Below are positions 8,659 through 15,961 of a stretch of 64,000 nucleotides of DNA, piece by piece. Position numbers and translations under genes: made by a program. How positions within the stretch are numbered: the stretch's first letter is position 1; the number at the start of each line of letters is the position of its first letter. Below the pieces are notes generated by a model. That model worked only from the letters and a program-made list of their open reading frames with translations. It searched no databases and had not been told where the DNA came from. The DNA lies in the NCBI RefSeq assembly GCF_003665095.1, contig NZ_RCHV01000002.1:372001-436000 (forward strand). The letters run 5' to 3'. Origin of the DNA: Streptomyces sp. Z26. Lineage in GTDB: Bacteria; Actinomycetota; Actinomycetes; Streptomycetales; Streptomycetaceae.

Positions 8659-9156
8659 TCAGATTCCGTGCTTCTTCAGGATCGCCTCGATGTCGCTGAA
8701 GTCGTCCGCCGCGCCCGCGCCGCCGGAGCCTCCCGACGGCTTCGCCCCCGCCTTCCCGCCGGAGCCCACCGCTGGGGCCCGCCCGCCGGGCGCGGGCGCC
8801 TGCGCGCGCTCCGCGCGGACCGCCGCCCGGCGCTCCTTGCGGGACCCGCCGTCGCCGGTGCGCGCGGTGGAGCGCGCGCCCGCGACGTGCGCCACGACGA
8901 ACAGCACCACGGCCACCGCGAGCACGCCGACGCCGGACCACACCTGGGGGTCGAGGACCAGATCGGCGGCCCACTTGCCGACGGCCTTGCCGACCTTCCC
9001 GCCCAGCTCCACCAGACCGGCCATCGCCAGCCCGAGGGGGAGCAGCGCGAACGCCGCGACACGGGTCGCGGTGACGAAGCGGCGCCGGTACGCCGTCAGG
9101 AAGGCGACGGCGAGACCGGCCGCGGTGAGCGCGGCGCACACGGTCGTGATGAGCAT
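8659..9156 (-). CDS. Hypothetical membrane protein with disordered tail
   Basis: The 165-residue product starts at ATG 9156 (MLITTVCAALTAAG). It has three hydrophobic segments (about 2-21, 33-50 and 75-93), then a basic, Ala/Gly/Pro-rich linker and a conserved-looking acidic C-terminus DDFSDIEAILKKHGI. The last motif resembles a short helical peptide that could be a docking site. No family is recognised. It is divergent from the DsbA-like gene at 9268. Confidence 0.75.
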   Translation of the reverse strand: MLITTVCAALTAAGLAVAFLTAYRRRFVTATRVAAFALLPLGLAMAGLVELGGKVGKAVGKWAADLVLDPQVWSGVGVLAVAVVLFVVAHVAGARSTARTGDGGSRKERRAAVRAERAQAPAPGGRAPAVGSGGKAGAKPSGGSGGAGAADDFSDIEAILKKHGI

Positions 9157-9267
9157 GTCTCCATCGTGCACCGTACGGGCGGTACGGGCCATGCCCGGCC
9201 GGATATTCCGGGCGCCCCTCAGGGGGATCTGCGGGGCGCCTCCTCCCTGGGTGGGAGACTGACGGGC

Positions 9268-9774
9268 ATGAGCGACTCCTCCGACGTACGACCCGTGCTC
9301 GACTTCTGGTGCGAGCTCCAGTGCCCCGACTGCCACCGCGCCCTGGCCGATCTGCACGCGCTGCGCGAGCGGTACGGGGACGCGCTGGAGATCCAGCTGC
9401 GGCACTTCCCGTTGGAGAAGCACAAGCACGCGTACGCCGCCGCGCAGGCGGCCGAGGAGGCGTACGCGCAGGGGCGGGGCGAGGCGTTCACCGAGGCCGT
9501 GCTCGGCCGCACCGGCGAGCTGGGCGCGCGCGGCGAGCCGCTGCTCGTCGAGGTGGCCGCCGAAGTGGGTCTGGACGCCGACGAGTTGGAGACCGCGCTG
9601 ATCGACGGGCGGCACCTGCTGATCGTCGACGCGGACCAGGCCGAAGGCAAGGCGATCGGCGTGACGGGCACGCCCACCTACGTCATCGACGGCGAGGTGC
9701 TGCACGGCGGCAGGAGCCAGGACGGGCTGCGGGAGCGGATCACGGGGATCGCGGACCGGCTGCTCGGGCGCTGA
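9268..9774 (+). CDS. DsbA family thioredoxin-fold protein
   Basis: The 168-residue product has the active-site CPDC in LDFWCELQCPDCH at about residues 19-22, a helical insertion, and the cis-proline loop GVTGTPTYVIDG near 135. No signal peptide is present, so it is likely cytoplasmic, unlike classical periplasmic DsbA. Members carry out thiol-disulfide exchange or act on small molecules. ATG 9268 gives the family-typical start. Partners are not apparent. Confidence 0.88.
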   Translation: MSDSSDVRPVLDFWCELQCPDCHRALADLHALRERYGDALEIQLRHFPLEKHKHAYAAAQAAEEAYAQGRGEAFTEAVLGRTGELGARGEPLLVEVAAEVGLDADELETALIDGRHLLIVDADQAEGKAIGVTGTPTYVIDGEVLHGGRSQDGLRERITGIADRLLGR

Positions 9775-9796
9775 CCTCCGGCTCGCGAGCCGCGCG

Positions 9797-10639
9797 TCAC
9801 AGCAGGCGCTTCTCCAGGTGGTGCTCGGCGGCGCGGTAGCCCAGCGACTCGTACAGCCGCCGGGCGGGGGCGTTGTCGACGTGCACGTTGAGCCCGAGCG
9901 CGGAGGCGCCCGCGTCGCGGGACGCCCGCTCGGCGGCGCGCATGAGCGTACGGCCGTGGCCGTGGCGGCGGTACGCGTCGTGCACCTCGACCCCCCACAC
10001 CCAGGCGTCCGCGGCCGGGCGGGGCGAGGCGGACGGGGAGAGCCACAGGGTGCCGACGTCCGCGCCGTCGTGGACGAGGACGCGCAGCAGCATCCCGGTG
10101 GTCGCCGGGCCGTCCGGCAGCAGCGCGCGGAGTTCGTCGGCGAGCAGCGTGCCGGCGCGGTCGGCCGGTACGCCGCGGTCGGTGAGCGCCGCGACCTGGC
10201 GGCGGCCGTCGCGTTCCCGCCAGGCGGCGAAGTCCTGCTCGGCCAGGGGGCGGAGGGTGCCGGGGGCGGGCGCCGGGTCGTCGACGGGGTGGGTGAGGGG
10301 CTTGGTCAGGGTGCGGTTGCGTTCGACGTAACCGAGCGCCCCGGCGAGCACCGACGCGCCCTCCGCGTCCGCCGGTACGGTCGCCGCGACCCGCGCGCAG
10401 CCCCAGCCCCGCAGCACCTCCTCGGCGGCCAGCAGGGCGATCGCGGCGCGCCCGCGTCGGCGTTCCGGCGGGTCGACGGCCAGCTCCGCGATGCGGCCGG
10501 TGCGCAGGCCGTACCGGGTGTCGACGGAGAGCCGGAGGGTGCCGACGGCGCGCGCGTTGTCGCAGACGGCGTACGTACGGGAGCGCGCGCCGTCCGCCGT
10601 CTGCTCCTCGGGGCCGCTGGGGCGCAGGGTGGTGGTCAC
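9797..10639 (-). CDS. Tandem GNAT N-acetyltransferase
   Basis: The 280-residue protein appears to contain two GNAT folds. The first spans about residues 20-120 with acetyl-CoA loop PPERRRGRAAIALL. The second spans about 140-280 with DAYRRHGHGRTLMRAAE and the C-terminal DNAPARRLYESLGYR signature. The second copy looks the better conserved and is presumably catalytic. The acceptor substrate is unknown. The gene follows the pabB-pabC pair on the same strand with a 16-base gap, so it may be co-transcribed. Confidence 0.85.
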   Translation of the reverse strand: MTTTLRPSGPEEQTADGARSRTYAVCDNARAVGTLRLSVDTRYGLRTGRIAELAVDPPERRRGRAAIALLAAEEVLRGWGCARVAATVPADAEGASVLAGALGYVERNRTLTKPLTHPVDDPAPAPGTLRPLAEQDFAAWRERDGRRQVAALTDRGVPADRAGTLLADELRALLPDGPATTGMLLRVLVHDGADVGTLWLSPSASPRPAADAWVWGVEVHDAYRRHGHGRTLMRAAERASRDAGASALGLNVHVDNAPARRLYESLGYRAAEHHLEKRLL

Positions 10640-10655
10640 CGGTCCGCGTCCGGGC

Positions 10656-11477
10656 TCAGACGTCGCTGTCGGCGGCGGACCGCTCGTCGAAGACGCGCAT
10701 GGCCTTGGCAGTCACCGGGCCGGGTGCGCCCGGCAGTTCGCGCCCGTCGACCCGGTGGACGGCCTGCACGTCGCGGAGGGTCGAGGTCAGGAAGACCTCG
10801 TCGGCGGTGTCCAGCACGTCCAGCGGCAGGTCCGTCTCGCGCGCCCCGCACCACCGCGCGACCAGCGCGCGGGTGACGCCCGCGAGGCAGCCGGAGGCGA
10901 GCGGCGGGGTGTGCAACTCGCCGTCCAGGACGACGAAGACGTTCGAGCCGGTGCCCTCGCAGAGACGGCCGAGGGTGTTGCCGAACAGCGCCTCCGTGGC
11001 GCCCTCCCGGCGGGCGCGGGCCAGGGCGACCACGTTCTCCCCGTACGAGGTGGTCTTCAGCCCGGCGAGCGCGCCGCGCTCGTTGCGCGGCCAGGGCACC
11101 GTGATCACGGCGGTGGTGTCGGGGCGGCGGGCCGCCTCGCTGAGGGCGACGACGAGCGTCGGGCCGTCGGTCCCGCGGTCGGAGCCGAGCGGCGACGGGC
11201 CGCCGGTGTACGTGACGCGCAGCCGTCCCAGCCGCGCCGGGTTCGCCTCGGCCACCGCGACGCAGGCGCGGCGCACCTCGTCGAGGTCCGGCTCGGGCAG
11301 GCCCAGGCCGCGGGCCGAGACGGCGAGGCGGTCGAGGTGACGGGTGAGGGCGAAAGGCGTGCCGTCGTCGGTGCGGACCGTCTCGAAGACGCCGTCCCCG
11401 ACGGTCAGTCCGTGGTCGAACACCGAGACCCGGGCGCTGTCCGCGTCCCGCAGGGCGCCGTCGAGCCAGATCCTCAC
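10656..11477 (-). CDS. pabC: Aminotransferase class IV, probable 4-amino-4-deoxychorismate lyase
   Basis: This PLP enzyme would release pyruvate from aminodeoxychorismate to give p-aminobenzoate for folate. The 273-residue product begins VRIWLDGALRDAD at GTG 11477, which overlaps the TGA of the upstream gene (GTGA), with GAGAGG upstream. Class IV motifs are DHGLTVGDGVFETVR, the PLP-lysine region LKTTSYGENV and EGTGSNVFVV. The direct coupling to a PabB-like gene supports lyase over branched-chain aminotransferase. Confidence 0.85.
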   Translation of the reverse strand: MRIWLDGALRDADSARVSVFDHGLTVGDGVFETVRTDDGTPFALTRHLDRLAVSARGLGLPEPDLDEVRRACVAVAEANPARLGRLRVTYTGGPSPLGSDRGTDGPTLVVALSEAARRPDTTAVITVPWPRNERGALAGLKTTSYGENVVALARARREGATEALFGNTLGRLCEGTGSNVFVVLDGELHTPPLASGCLAGVTRALVARWCGARETDLPLDVLDTADEVFLTSTLRDVQAVHRVDGRELPGAPGPVTAKAMRVFDERSAADSDV

Positions 11478-12604
11478 GTCGTCGTCCTCTCGTCGCGGGC
11501 GGGGTGGCCGACACGGGCGCCGTGGCCGTACGCGCCCTCCTCCCCGTACTCCCCCGACGCTATCGCGAGCAGCCGGTCCGCCTTCAGCTCGGTCTCCTCC
11601 CACTCCCGTACGGGATCGGAGCCCCAGGTGATCCCCGCGCCCGTGCCGAAGCGCAGGACGGGACCGGCGGGCAGACCGCGTTCGATCCAGAACGTACGGA
11701 TGCCGACGGCCAGTTCGCCGGTACGGCGGTCGGCGTCGACCCAGCCGATCGCGCCGCAGTACGGGCCGCGGGGCGCCGTCTCCAGCGCGCCGATCAGTTG
11801 GAGGGCACGGTGCTTGGGGGCGCCGGTGACCGAGCCGGGCGGGAACGTGTCCGCCAGCAGCGCCGCCCAGGCGTGGCGGCGGCGGTCCGGGGCGAGTTCA
11901 CCGCGGACGGTGGACACGAGGTGCACCAGGCCGGGGTGGGGTTCGACGGCGCAGAGCGCCGGGACGGTGACGGTGCCGGGCGTACAGACGCGGCCGAGGT
12001 CGTTCCGTACGAGATCGACGATCATCACGTTCTCCGCGTGGTCCTTCTCCAGCAGCTCGGCGGCGGTGCGCGCGGTGCCCTTGATCGGGCCGGAGCTGAC
12101 GTTGTCGCCGTCGCGGCGGAGGAAGAGTTCGGGCGAGGCGGTGGCGACCTCCACGCCGTGCGCGGGGAGGCGCACGGTGCCCGCGTACGGGGCGGGGTTG
12201 CCGCGCGCGAGCAGCGCGGCGAGCCGGTCGACGTCGCTCGCGGCCGGGTCCGGGTCGGGCAGGGGCGCGGTGAGGACGCGGCAGAGGTTCGCCTGGTACA
12301 CGTCACCGGCGGCTATGTGCTCCCGTACGCGGCGCACGCCCGCGACGTACGCGTCCCGGTCCAGCGAACCGGTCCAGTCTCCGGGAGCGGGTCCGCGCCA
12401 GGACGCGGGCGAATTCCGTACGGCGCGGACGTGCCCGGGGTCGGGCCGTACGTCGCCGAAGCGCGCGCACGTGAGCCCGCCCTCGAACGTGGCGACCACC
12501 GCCCACCAGCCCGTGGAATCAAGGGCGGTGGGGTCGTCGGTGACGTCGCGCAGGTCGGTGGCGACGAGCCCGCCGAAGCGGGCGAGAGGCGCGGGAACGG
12601 ACAC
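11474..12604 (-). CDS. pabB: Aminodeoxychorismate synthase component I-like chorismate-binding enzyme
   Basis: The 376-residue protein has the chorismate-binding core: SGPIKGTARTA, then VDLVRNDLGRVC and SVTGAPKHRA. The lysine in PIKGT is characteristic of PabB enzymes, where anthranilate synthases have alanine. The enzyme converts chorismate plus ammonia to aminodeoxychorismate. No glutamine amidotransferase domain is fused, so a separate PabA/TrpG is needed. GTG 12604 is the first start and 118 bases separate it from the divergent tRNA cluster. Confidence 0.87.
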   Translation of the reverse strand: MSVPAPLARFGGLVATDLRDVTDDPTALDSTGWWAVVATFEGGLTCARFGDVRPDPGHVRAVRNSPASWRGPAPGDWTGSLDRDAYVAGVRRVREHIAAGDVYQANLCRVLTAPLPDPDPAASDVDRLAALLARGNPAPYAGTVRLPAHGVEVATASPELFLRRDGDNVSSGPIKGTARTAAELLEKDHAENVMIVDLVRNDLGRVCTPGTVTVPALCAVEPHPGLVHLVSTVRGELAPDRRRHAWAALLADTFPPGSVTGAPKHRALQLIGALETAPRGPYCGAIGWVDADRRTGELAVGIRTFWIERGLPAGPVLRFGTGAGITWGSDPVREWEETELKADRLLAIASGEYGEEGAYGHGARVGHPARDERTTT

Positions 12605-12654
12605 GGGACGAGTGTAGGAGGGGGGCTTCGGGAGGCGTTTGGGGGAAAGCGAAT

Positions 12655-12682
12655 TTGAGCTGGTCGCCGAATCCGCTAAAGT
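12655..12682 (+). promoter_or_regulatory. Promoter of the tRNA cluster
   Basis: TTGAGC (12655-12660) and TAAAGT (12677-12682) are separated by 16 bases, a good housekeeping-type match in an A/T-rich patch about 40 bases before tRNA-Gly. Confidence 0.55.
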
Positions 12683-12722
12683 TCAACACGTCGCCGGGTG
12701 CAACGCACCGGGAAGGACATCT

Positions 12723-12795
12723 GCGGACGTAGCTCAGCTGGTAGAGCACCACCTTGCCAAGGTGGGGGTCGCGAGTTCGAATCTCGTCGTCCGCT
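12723..12795 (+). tRNA. tRNA-Gly (GCC)
   Basis: Acceptor GCGGACG pairs with CGTCCGC, the anticodon loop TTGCCAA gives GCC, and the T-arm holds GTTCGAATC. It is 73 bases with discriminator T, and CCA is not encoded. Confidence 0.95.
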
Positions 12796-12823
12796 CGGAT
12801 CGGGGTACTGTGAACCCTGGCAT

Positions 12824-12894
12824 GGTGGAGTGGCCGAGAGGCGAGGCAACGGCCTGCAAAGCCGTCTACACGGGTTCGAATCCCGTCTCCACCT
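12824..12894 (+). tRNA. tRNA-Cys (GCA)
   Basis: Acceptor GGTGGAG pairs with CTCCACC, the anticodon loop CTGCAAA gives GCA, and the T-arm is CGGGTTCGAATCCCG. It is 71 bases and CCA is not encoded. Confidence 0.94.
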
Positions 12895-12895
12895 C

Positions 12896-12967
12896 GGACG
12901 ATTAGCTCAGCGGGAGAGCGCTTCCCTGACACGGAAGAGGTCACTGGTTCAATCCCAGTATCGTCCA
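12896..12967 (+). tRNA. tRNA-Val (GAC), copy 1
   Basis: Acceptor GGACGAT pairs with ATCGTCC and the anticodon loop CTGACAC gives GAC. The 72-base gene starts one base after tRNA-Cys, so the cluster is processed from one transcript. Confidence 0.95.
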
Positions 12968-12992
12968 CTGGTCCGCTATCGTGGACCGTCCC

Positions 12993-13064
12993 GCGCGATT
13001 AGCTCAGCGGGAGAGCGCTTCCCTGACACGGAAGAGGTCACTGGTTCAATCCCAGTATCGCGCA
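12993..13064 (+). tRNA. tRNA-Val (GAC), copy 2
   Basis: The body matches the preceding tRNA-Val, but the acceptor stem is GCGCGAT/ATCGCGC. The anticodon loop is CTGACAC (GAC). It is followed immediately by a terminator. Confidence 0.95.
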
Positions 13065-13069
13065 CAGAG

Positions 13070-13105
13070 GAAAGCCCCCGGCCGCTCACGCGGTCGGGGG
13101 CTTTC
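13070..13105 (+). terminator. Terminator of the tRNA cluster
   Basis: GAAAGCCCCC (13070-13079) pairs with GGGGGCTTTC (13096-13105), a perfect 10-bp stem whose distal arm ends in a short T-run. It also faces the minus-strand zinc-ribbon gene. Confidence 0.8.
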
Positions 13106-13251
13106 TCGTGGCGCCGGTCAGGCCGGTCGGCCCCGTCCGTCGGGCGTCAACTTCCGTACGGACGGGACCTCTTGCGTATCGTTACCGTTCCGTGAGGAGC
13201 CCGGACCCGGCCGCCGGGAGATCGGGGCCGGTCGCCTGTCGCCGGTCGCGG

Positions 13252-13569
13252 TCAGGACGAGAACAGCATGCGGCCGAAGCCACGCTGGTGGCCGTGGTGC
13301 CCATGGTGGCCGTGATGTCCGTGGTGCCCCTGCTGCGGCGCTCCCCATGCGGGCGCGGGCGGGGACGGGTACGACTGCGCGCCGGGGCCGGGCGGCGCGG
13401 GCGGGGGTGCCTGCTGCGACCACTGCGCCTCGAAGCGGCTGAGGGCCTCCAGCTCGCCGTAGTCGAGGAAGATCCCCCGGCAGCCGCTGCACTGCTCGAT
13501 CTGGACCCCGCTGCGTGAGAACGACTGCATCGGCGCACGGCACTTGGGACACTGCATCGTCGGATTCAT
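13252..13569 (-). CDS. TFIIB-type zinc-ribbon protein with His-rich tail
   Basis: The 105-residue product has a zinc ribbon CPKC-x18-CSGC near residues 7-30 followed by GIFLDYGELEAL, typical of the zf-TFIIB family. A Pro-rich linker leads to a GHHGHHGHHGHHGH run at about 81-94 that could bind Zn or Ni. The start at 13569 forms an ATGA overlap with the upstream phosphotransferase gene. An internal ATG at 13557 is possible because GAGGAG directly abuts the first one. Function is unknown; it is likely a small metal-binding protein. Confidence 0.82.
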   Translation of the reverse strand: MNPTMQCPKCRAPMQSFSRSGVQIEQCSGCRGIFLDYGELEALSRFEAQWSQQAPPPAPPGPGAQSYPSPPAPAWGAPQQGHHGHHGHHGHHGHQRGFGRMLFSS

Positions 13570-14717
13570 CTCCTCGGCGTTCGCTTCCCCGGCGTACGAC
13601 GCGCGGGCCGGACAAGCGTACGGCCGTCCCCCCGTCCGTGTTCCGGTATCGCGGCAATACGGGCGCAGGCGGACACCAACGCCTCCTCGTACGCGTCGAA
13701 CGGACGGGCCTCCGCGACCGCCTTCGCCACCGCCGTGGCAGCCGTCTGGGCGGTCAACGCGCGGGCGGGGGCGTCGAGTCGGGGCCAGGGGTCGTCCGCC
13801 CACGGGTCGCCGCCGCGCTCGGCGGACGCGTACCGGTAGGCGTGCAGCAGGCGTTGCCACGCCTCCGGCGGCAGCACCCCGGCCGCGAACCAGGCGGCGG
13901 GCCGCGCCAGGTCCCAGACCGGGTCGCCGGTGCCCAGGTCGTCCACGTCGATGAGCCGCCAGGGGCCGTACGGGGCGGGCGCGCGGACCAACTGCCCGAG
14001 GTGGAAGTCCCCGTGGCAGAGGGCGGGCGTAGGGGGCACGTCCGTACCCGGCGGCCCGGCGCCCGCCTCGGCGCGGCACCAGGCGGGGAGACCGGCCCAA
14101 ACGCGTTCCACGAGGTGAGCGGCGACGGCGTGCGGGGTGGTGGCGTGCGCGGACGCGGGTTCCGGCGGGCGGGCACGGACGGGCGCGGGCGCAGGTGCGG
14201 TCAGTGCCGCGCGCATCCGTTCCACCGCGCGCGCCGCCTTCAGCGGGCCGCGCGCCGTCGGCAGCGGTCCGCAGCCGAGGCTCCGGCGGAGCGCGTCGGG
14301 GCGTACGGCGTGCAGGTGCGCGAGGAGCGTTCCCGCCGCCTCCCACGGGGCGTCGTCCGGGGCGTCGGGGTCGACGGGTACGCCGTACGGCCAGAGCGTC
14401 GCCGCGCGACCGTCGTCGAGCCGGGCCACCGTGCCGGGCGGCAGCGGCGGCAGGAGGACACCGGCCAGGTCGGGGTGGGCGGCGACCCGCAGCCGCAGGG
14501 CGAGTTCGGCCGCGTCGCAGTCGGGGGCGTGGGCCTTCGCGACGGTGTCGCCGAGCCGTACGACGGTGCCGTCCGCGCGGTCGGCGAGCACGAGGGGGTC
14601 GGTCGCCGGGCCGGGTGGTCCGGGGTGTGGGGCGCCATGTCCGCCGCGGTCCGCCCGGACGAGACCGGCGAGTGCGGTGGTGAGCGCGGTCGGGTCGGGG
14701 GCGTCGTGCTGCTGCAT
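13566..14717 (-). CDS. Aminoglycoside phosphotransferase-like kinase
   Basis: The 383-residue product shows the APH/choline-kinase fold motifs: LCHGDFHLGQLV (catalytic Asp) and LIDVDDLGTGDPVWDLA (metal-binding Asp). The usual Brenner-motif Asn appears as Gln. The substrate is unknown and resistance should not be assumed; many such genes are housekeeping small-molecule kinases. ATG 14717 is the only good start. It is translationally coupled to the downstream zinc-ribbon gene. Confidence 0.82.
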   Translation of the reverse strand: MQQHDAPDPTALTTALAGLVRADRGGHGAPHPGPPGPATDPLVLADRADGTVVRLGDTVAKAHAPDCDAAELALRLRVAAHPDLAGVLLPPLPPGTVARLDDGRAATLWPYGVPVDPDAPDDAPWEAAGTLLAHLHAVRPDALRRSLGCGPLPTARGPLKAARAVERMRAALTAPAPAPVRARPPEPASAHATTPHAVAAHLVERVWAGLPAWCRAEAGAGPPGTDVPPTPALCHGDFHLGQLVRAPAPYGPWRLIDVDDLGTGDPVWDLARPAAWFAAGVLPPEAWQRLLHAYRYASAERGGDPWADDPWPRLDAPARALTAQTAATAVAKAVAEARPFDAYEEALVSACARIAAIPEHGRGDGRTLVRPARRTPGKRTPRR

Positions 14718-14839
14718 GCGGCCGGATCGTACGCGGGCGGGCCCGTACGCGTCGGGCTCCGGCGGGAGGCGGGAAGGCGGAGGTCCGGAGACCGGGGGCA
14801 GGGAGGTGCCGGTGGCCCGGCCGGTACCGGACAGGCGAA

Positions 14840-14869
14840 AGCCCGGGCAGCTCCCCAGCTGCCCGGGCT
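14840..14869 (-). terminator. Hairpin terminator
   Basis: AGCCCGGGCAGCT (14840-14852) pairs perfectly with AGCTGCCCGGGCT (14857-14869) around a CCCC loop. It lies downstream of the 69-residue membrane protein on the minus strand. Confidence 0.75.
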
Positions 14870-14957
14870 CATCAGTCGCCCGCCGCACCCCCGTCCCCAC
14901 GGGGCTGATGGCCGGATGTCCCCGACTCGGGCCGCTCTCCCGAGCCCGGGGCGCCGC

Positions 14958-15167
14958 TCAGCGCCCCAGCAATCCGGCTACGGACGACGCTTGCACGACC
15001 ACCGCGTCCACCCCGCCGAAGGCGACGGCGAGCACGGCGGCCAGGGGGAGCACCATCGCGGCTGCCACCAGCGGGTGCCGACGGTCGCCGGAACGCGTGC
15101 CGACCGCGGCGATCGCCGCCAGCCGTCCCTGCGCCCGGGGCGTCGCGCGCCCTGCGGTGTACGCCAT
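14958..15167 (-). CDS. Small membrane protein (69 aa)
   Basis: ATG 15167 follows an excellent ribosome site (GGAGGAG, eight bases upstream). The product starts MAYTAGRATPRAQ, has a basic N-terminus and then a long hydrophobic stretch (about 33-62). It probably spans the membrane once or twice. No family is recognised. It has its own terminator and a long divergent upstream region. Confidence 0.72.
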   Translation of the reverse strand: MAYTAGRATPRAQGRLAAIAAVGTRSGDRRHPLVAAAMVLPLAAVLAVAFGGVDAVVVQASSVAGLLGR

Positions 15168-15961
15168 GATCTGCTCCTCCGGTCCGGGGGCGGCGGGCGT
15201 CTGACCTCGGGGGACGAGTGCTGCGCCCGCCGCTTGAGAGCAACATTAGGCCGGACGTGAACGGCGAGCGTCATGCCCGCGTACTGACTCCGGGGCCTCC
15301 CGCAGGATGACTCCTGACGTGCCCGGATACTCCCCAGGGTGGAGAACGGTCCCGTTCTCCCGGGGACTTCCCGGAGGGGCCGGAGTCCGGTTCCCGGGCC
15401 CCGCCCGGTGCGCGCGGGGCGGGGCGGTGGGGATGAGGGGTTGTACTCCGGGTGTACGGCGGGGGTGCCGCCCTCGGACCGTCGCTCCCGTACGCGGGGG
15501 GCCCGGGGCCGTACGGACGGCCGGGCCCGTACGCGAGCCGCCCGTACGGGGTGACTTCCCTCACTCGCGCGCTCCCCCGCGTACGCCCGGAGCGCCGCGC
15601 CGGGCGCTCCTCATCCGCGCCGGTCGCGCGCCCACGCGCCGTCGAAAGGGGCTCGCGCCGGGTCCCCGACGGCGACCCTTCGTGCCGTCAGTTTCCGTCG
15701 TCGGGCGCGGCGTTGACGCGGCGCGGGCCGCCGGACGCGTCCGGCCACGACCGGCCCCGAGCCCGTACGCAGGGGATATCGACCGCCGCTGACATTCCGT
15801 CTGACACCGGGGGTGCCGCCTATCGTGGCTACGGCCCCGCAGTCCGTAAGCTGTCCCTCGGTAAACGGACGTGCAGCAGTGGGACCTCCCGCCGCCTGCG
15901 GGGACGGGGCCTCCCGCCGCACGCAGGTACGGAGCCGCCTCACCGGACGTAGGGGAACGAC
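15168..15961. other. 794-base divergent intergenic region with palindromes
   Basis: No convincing gene is seen; the open frames here have poor composition and no ribosome sites. It holds a 20-bp palindrome at 15341-15360 (GGAGAACGG-TC-CCGTTCTCC) and four CGTACG palindromes at 15489, 15510, 15528 and 15543. It must contain the promoters of the 69-residue membrane protein and of the Ser/Thr kinase. Confidence 0.5.

Noticed and set aside
12723..13064. Integration site with a mobile element beside the tRNA cluster
   Set aside because: No integrase or duplicated tRNA 3' end is seen around it; the cluster ends in a normal terminator.
13566..14717. Aminoglycoside resistance gene
   Set aside because: Only the fold is supported; the Brenner motif is modified and the gene sits in a core region, so a resistance label would be unjustified.
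15307..15792. Open frame of about 160 codons in the region before the Ser/Thr kinase
   Set aside because: Composition is dominated by Arg, Pro and Gly, there is no ribosome site, and other frames are open too; it does not look like a gene.
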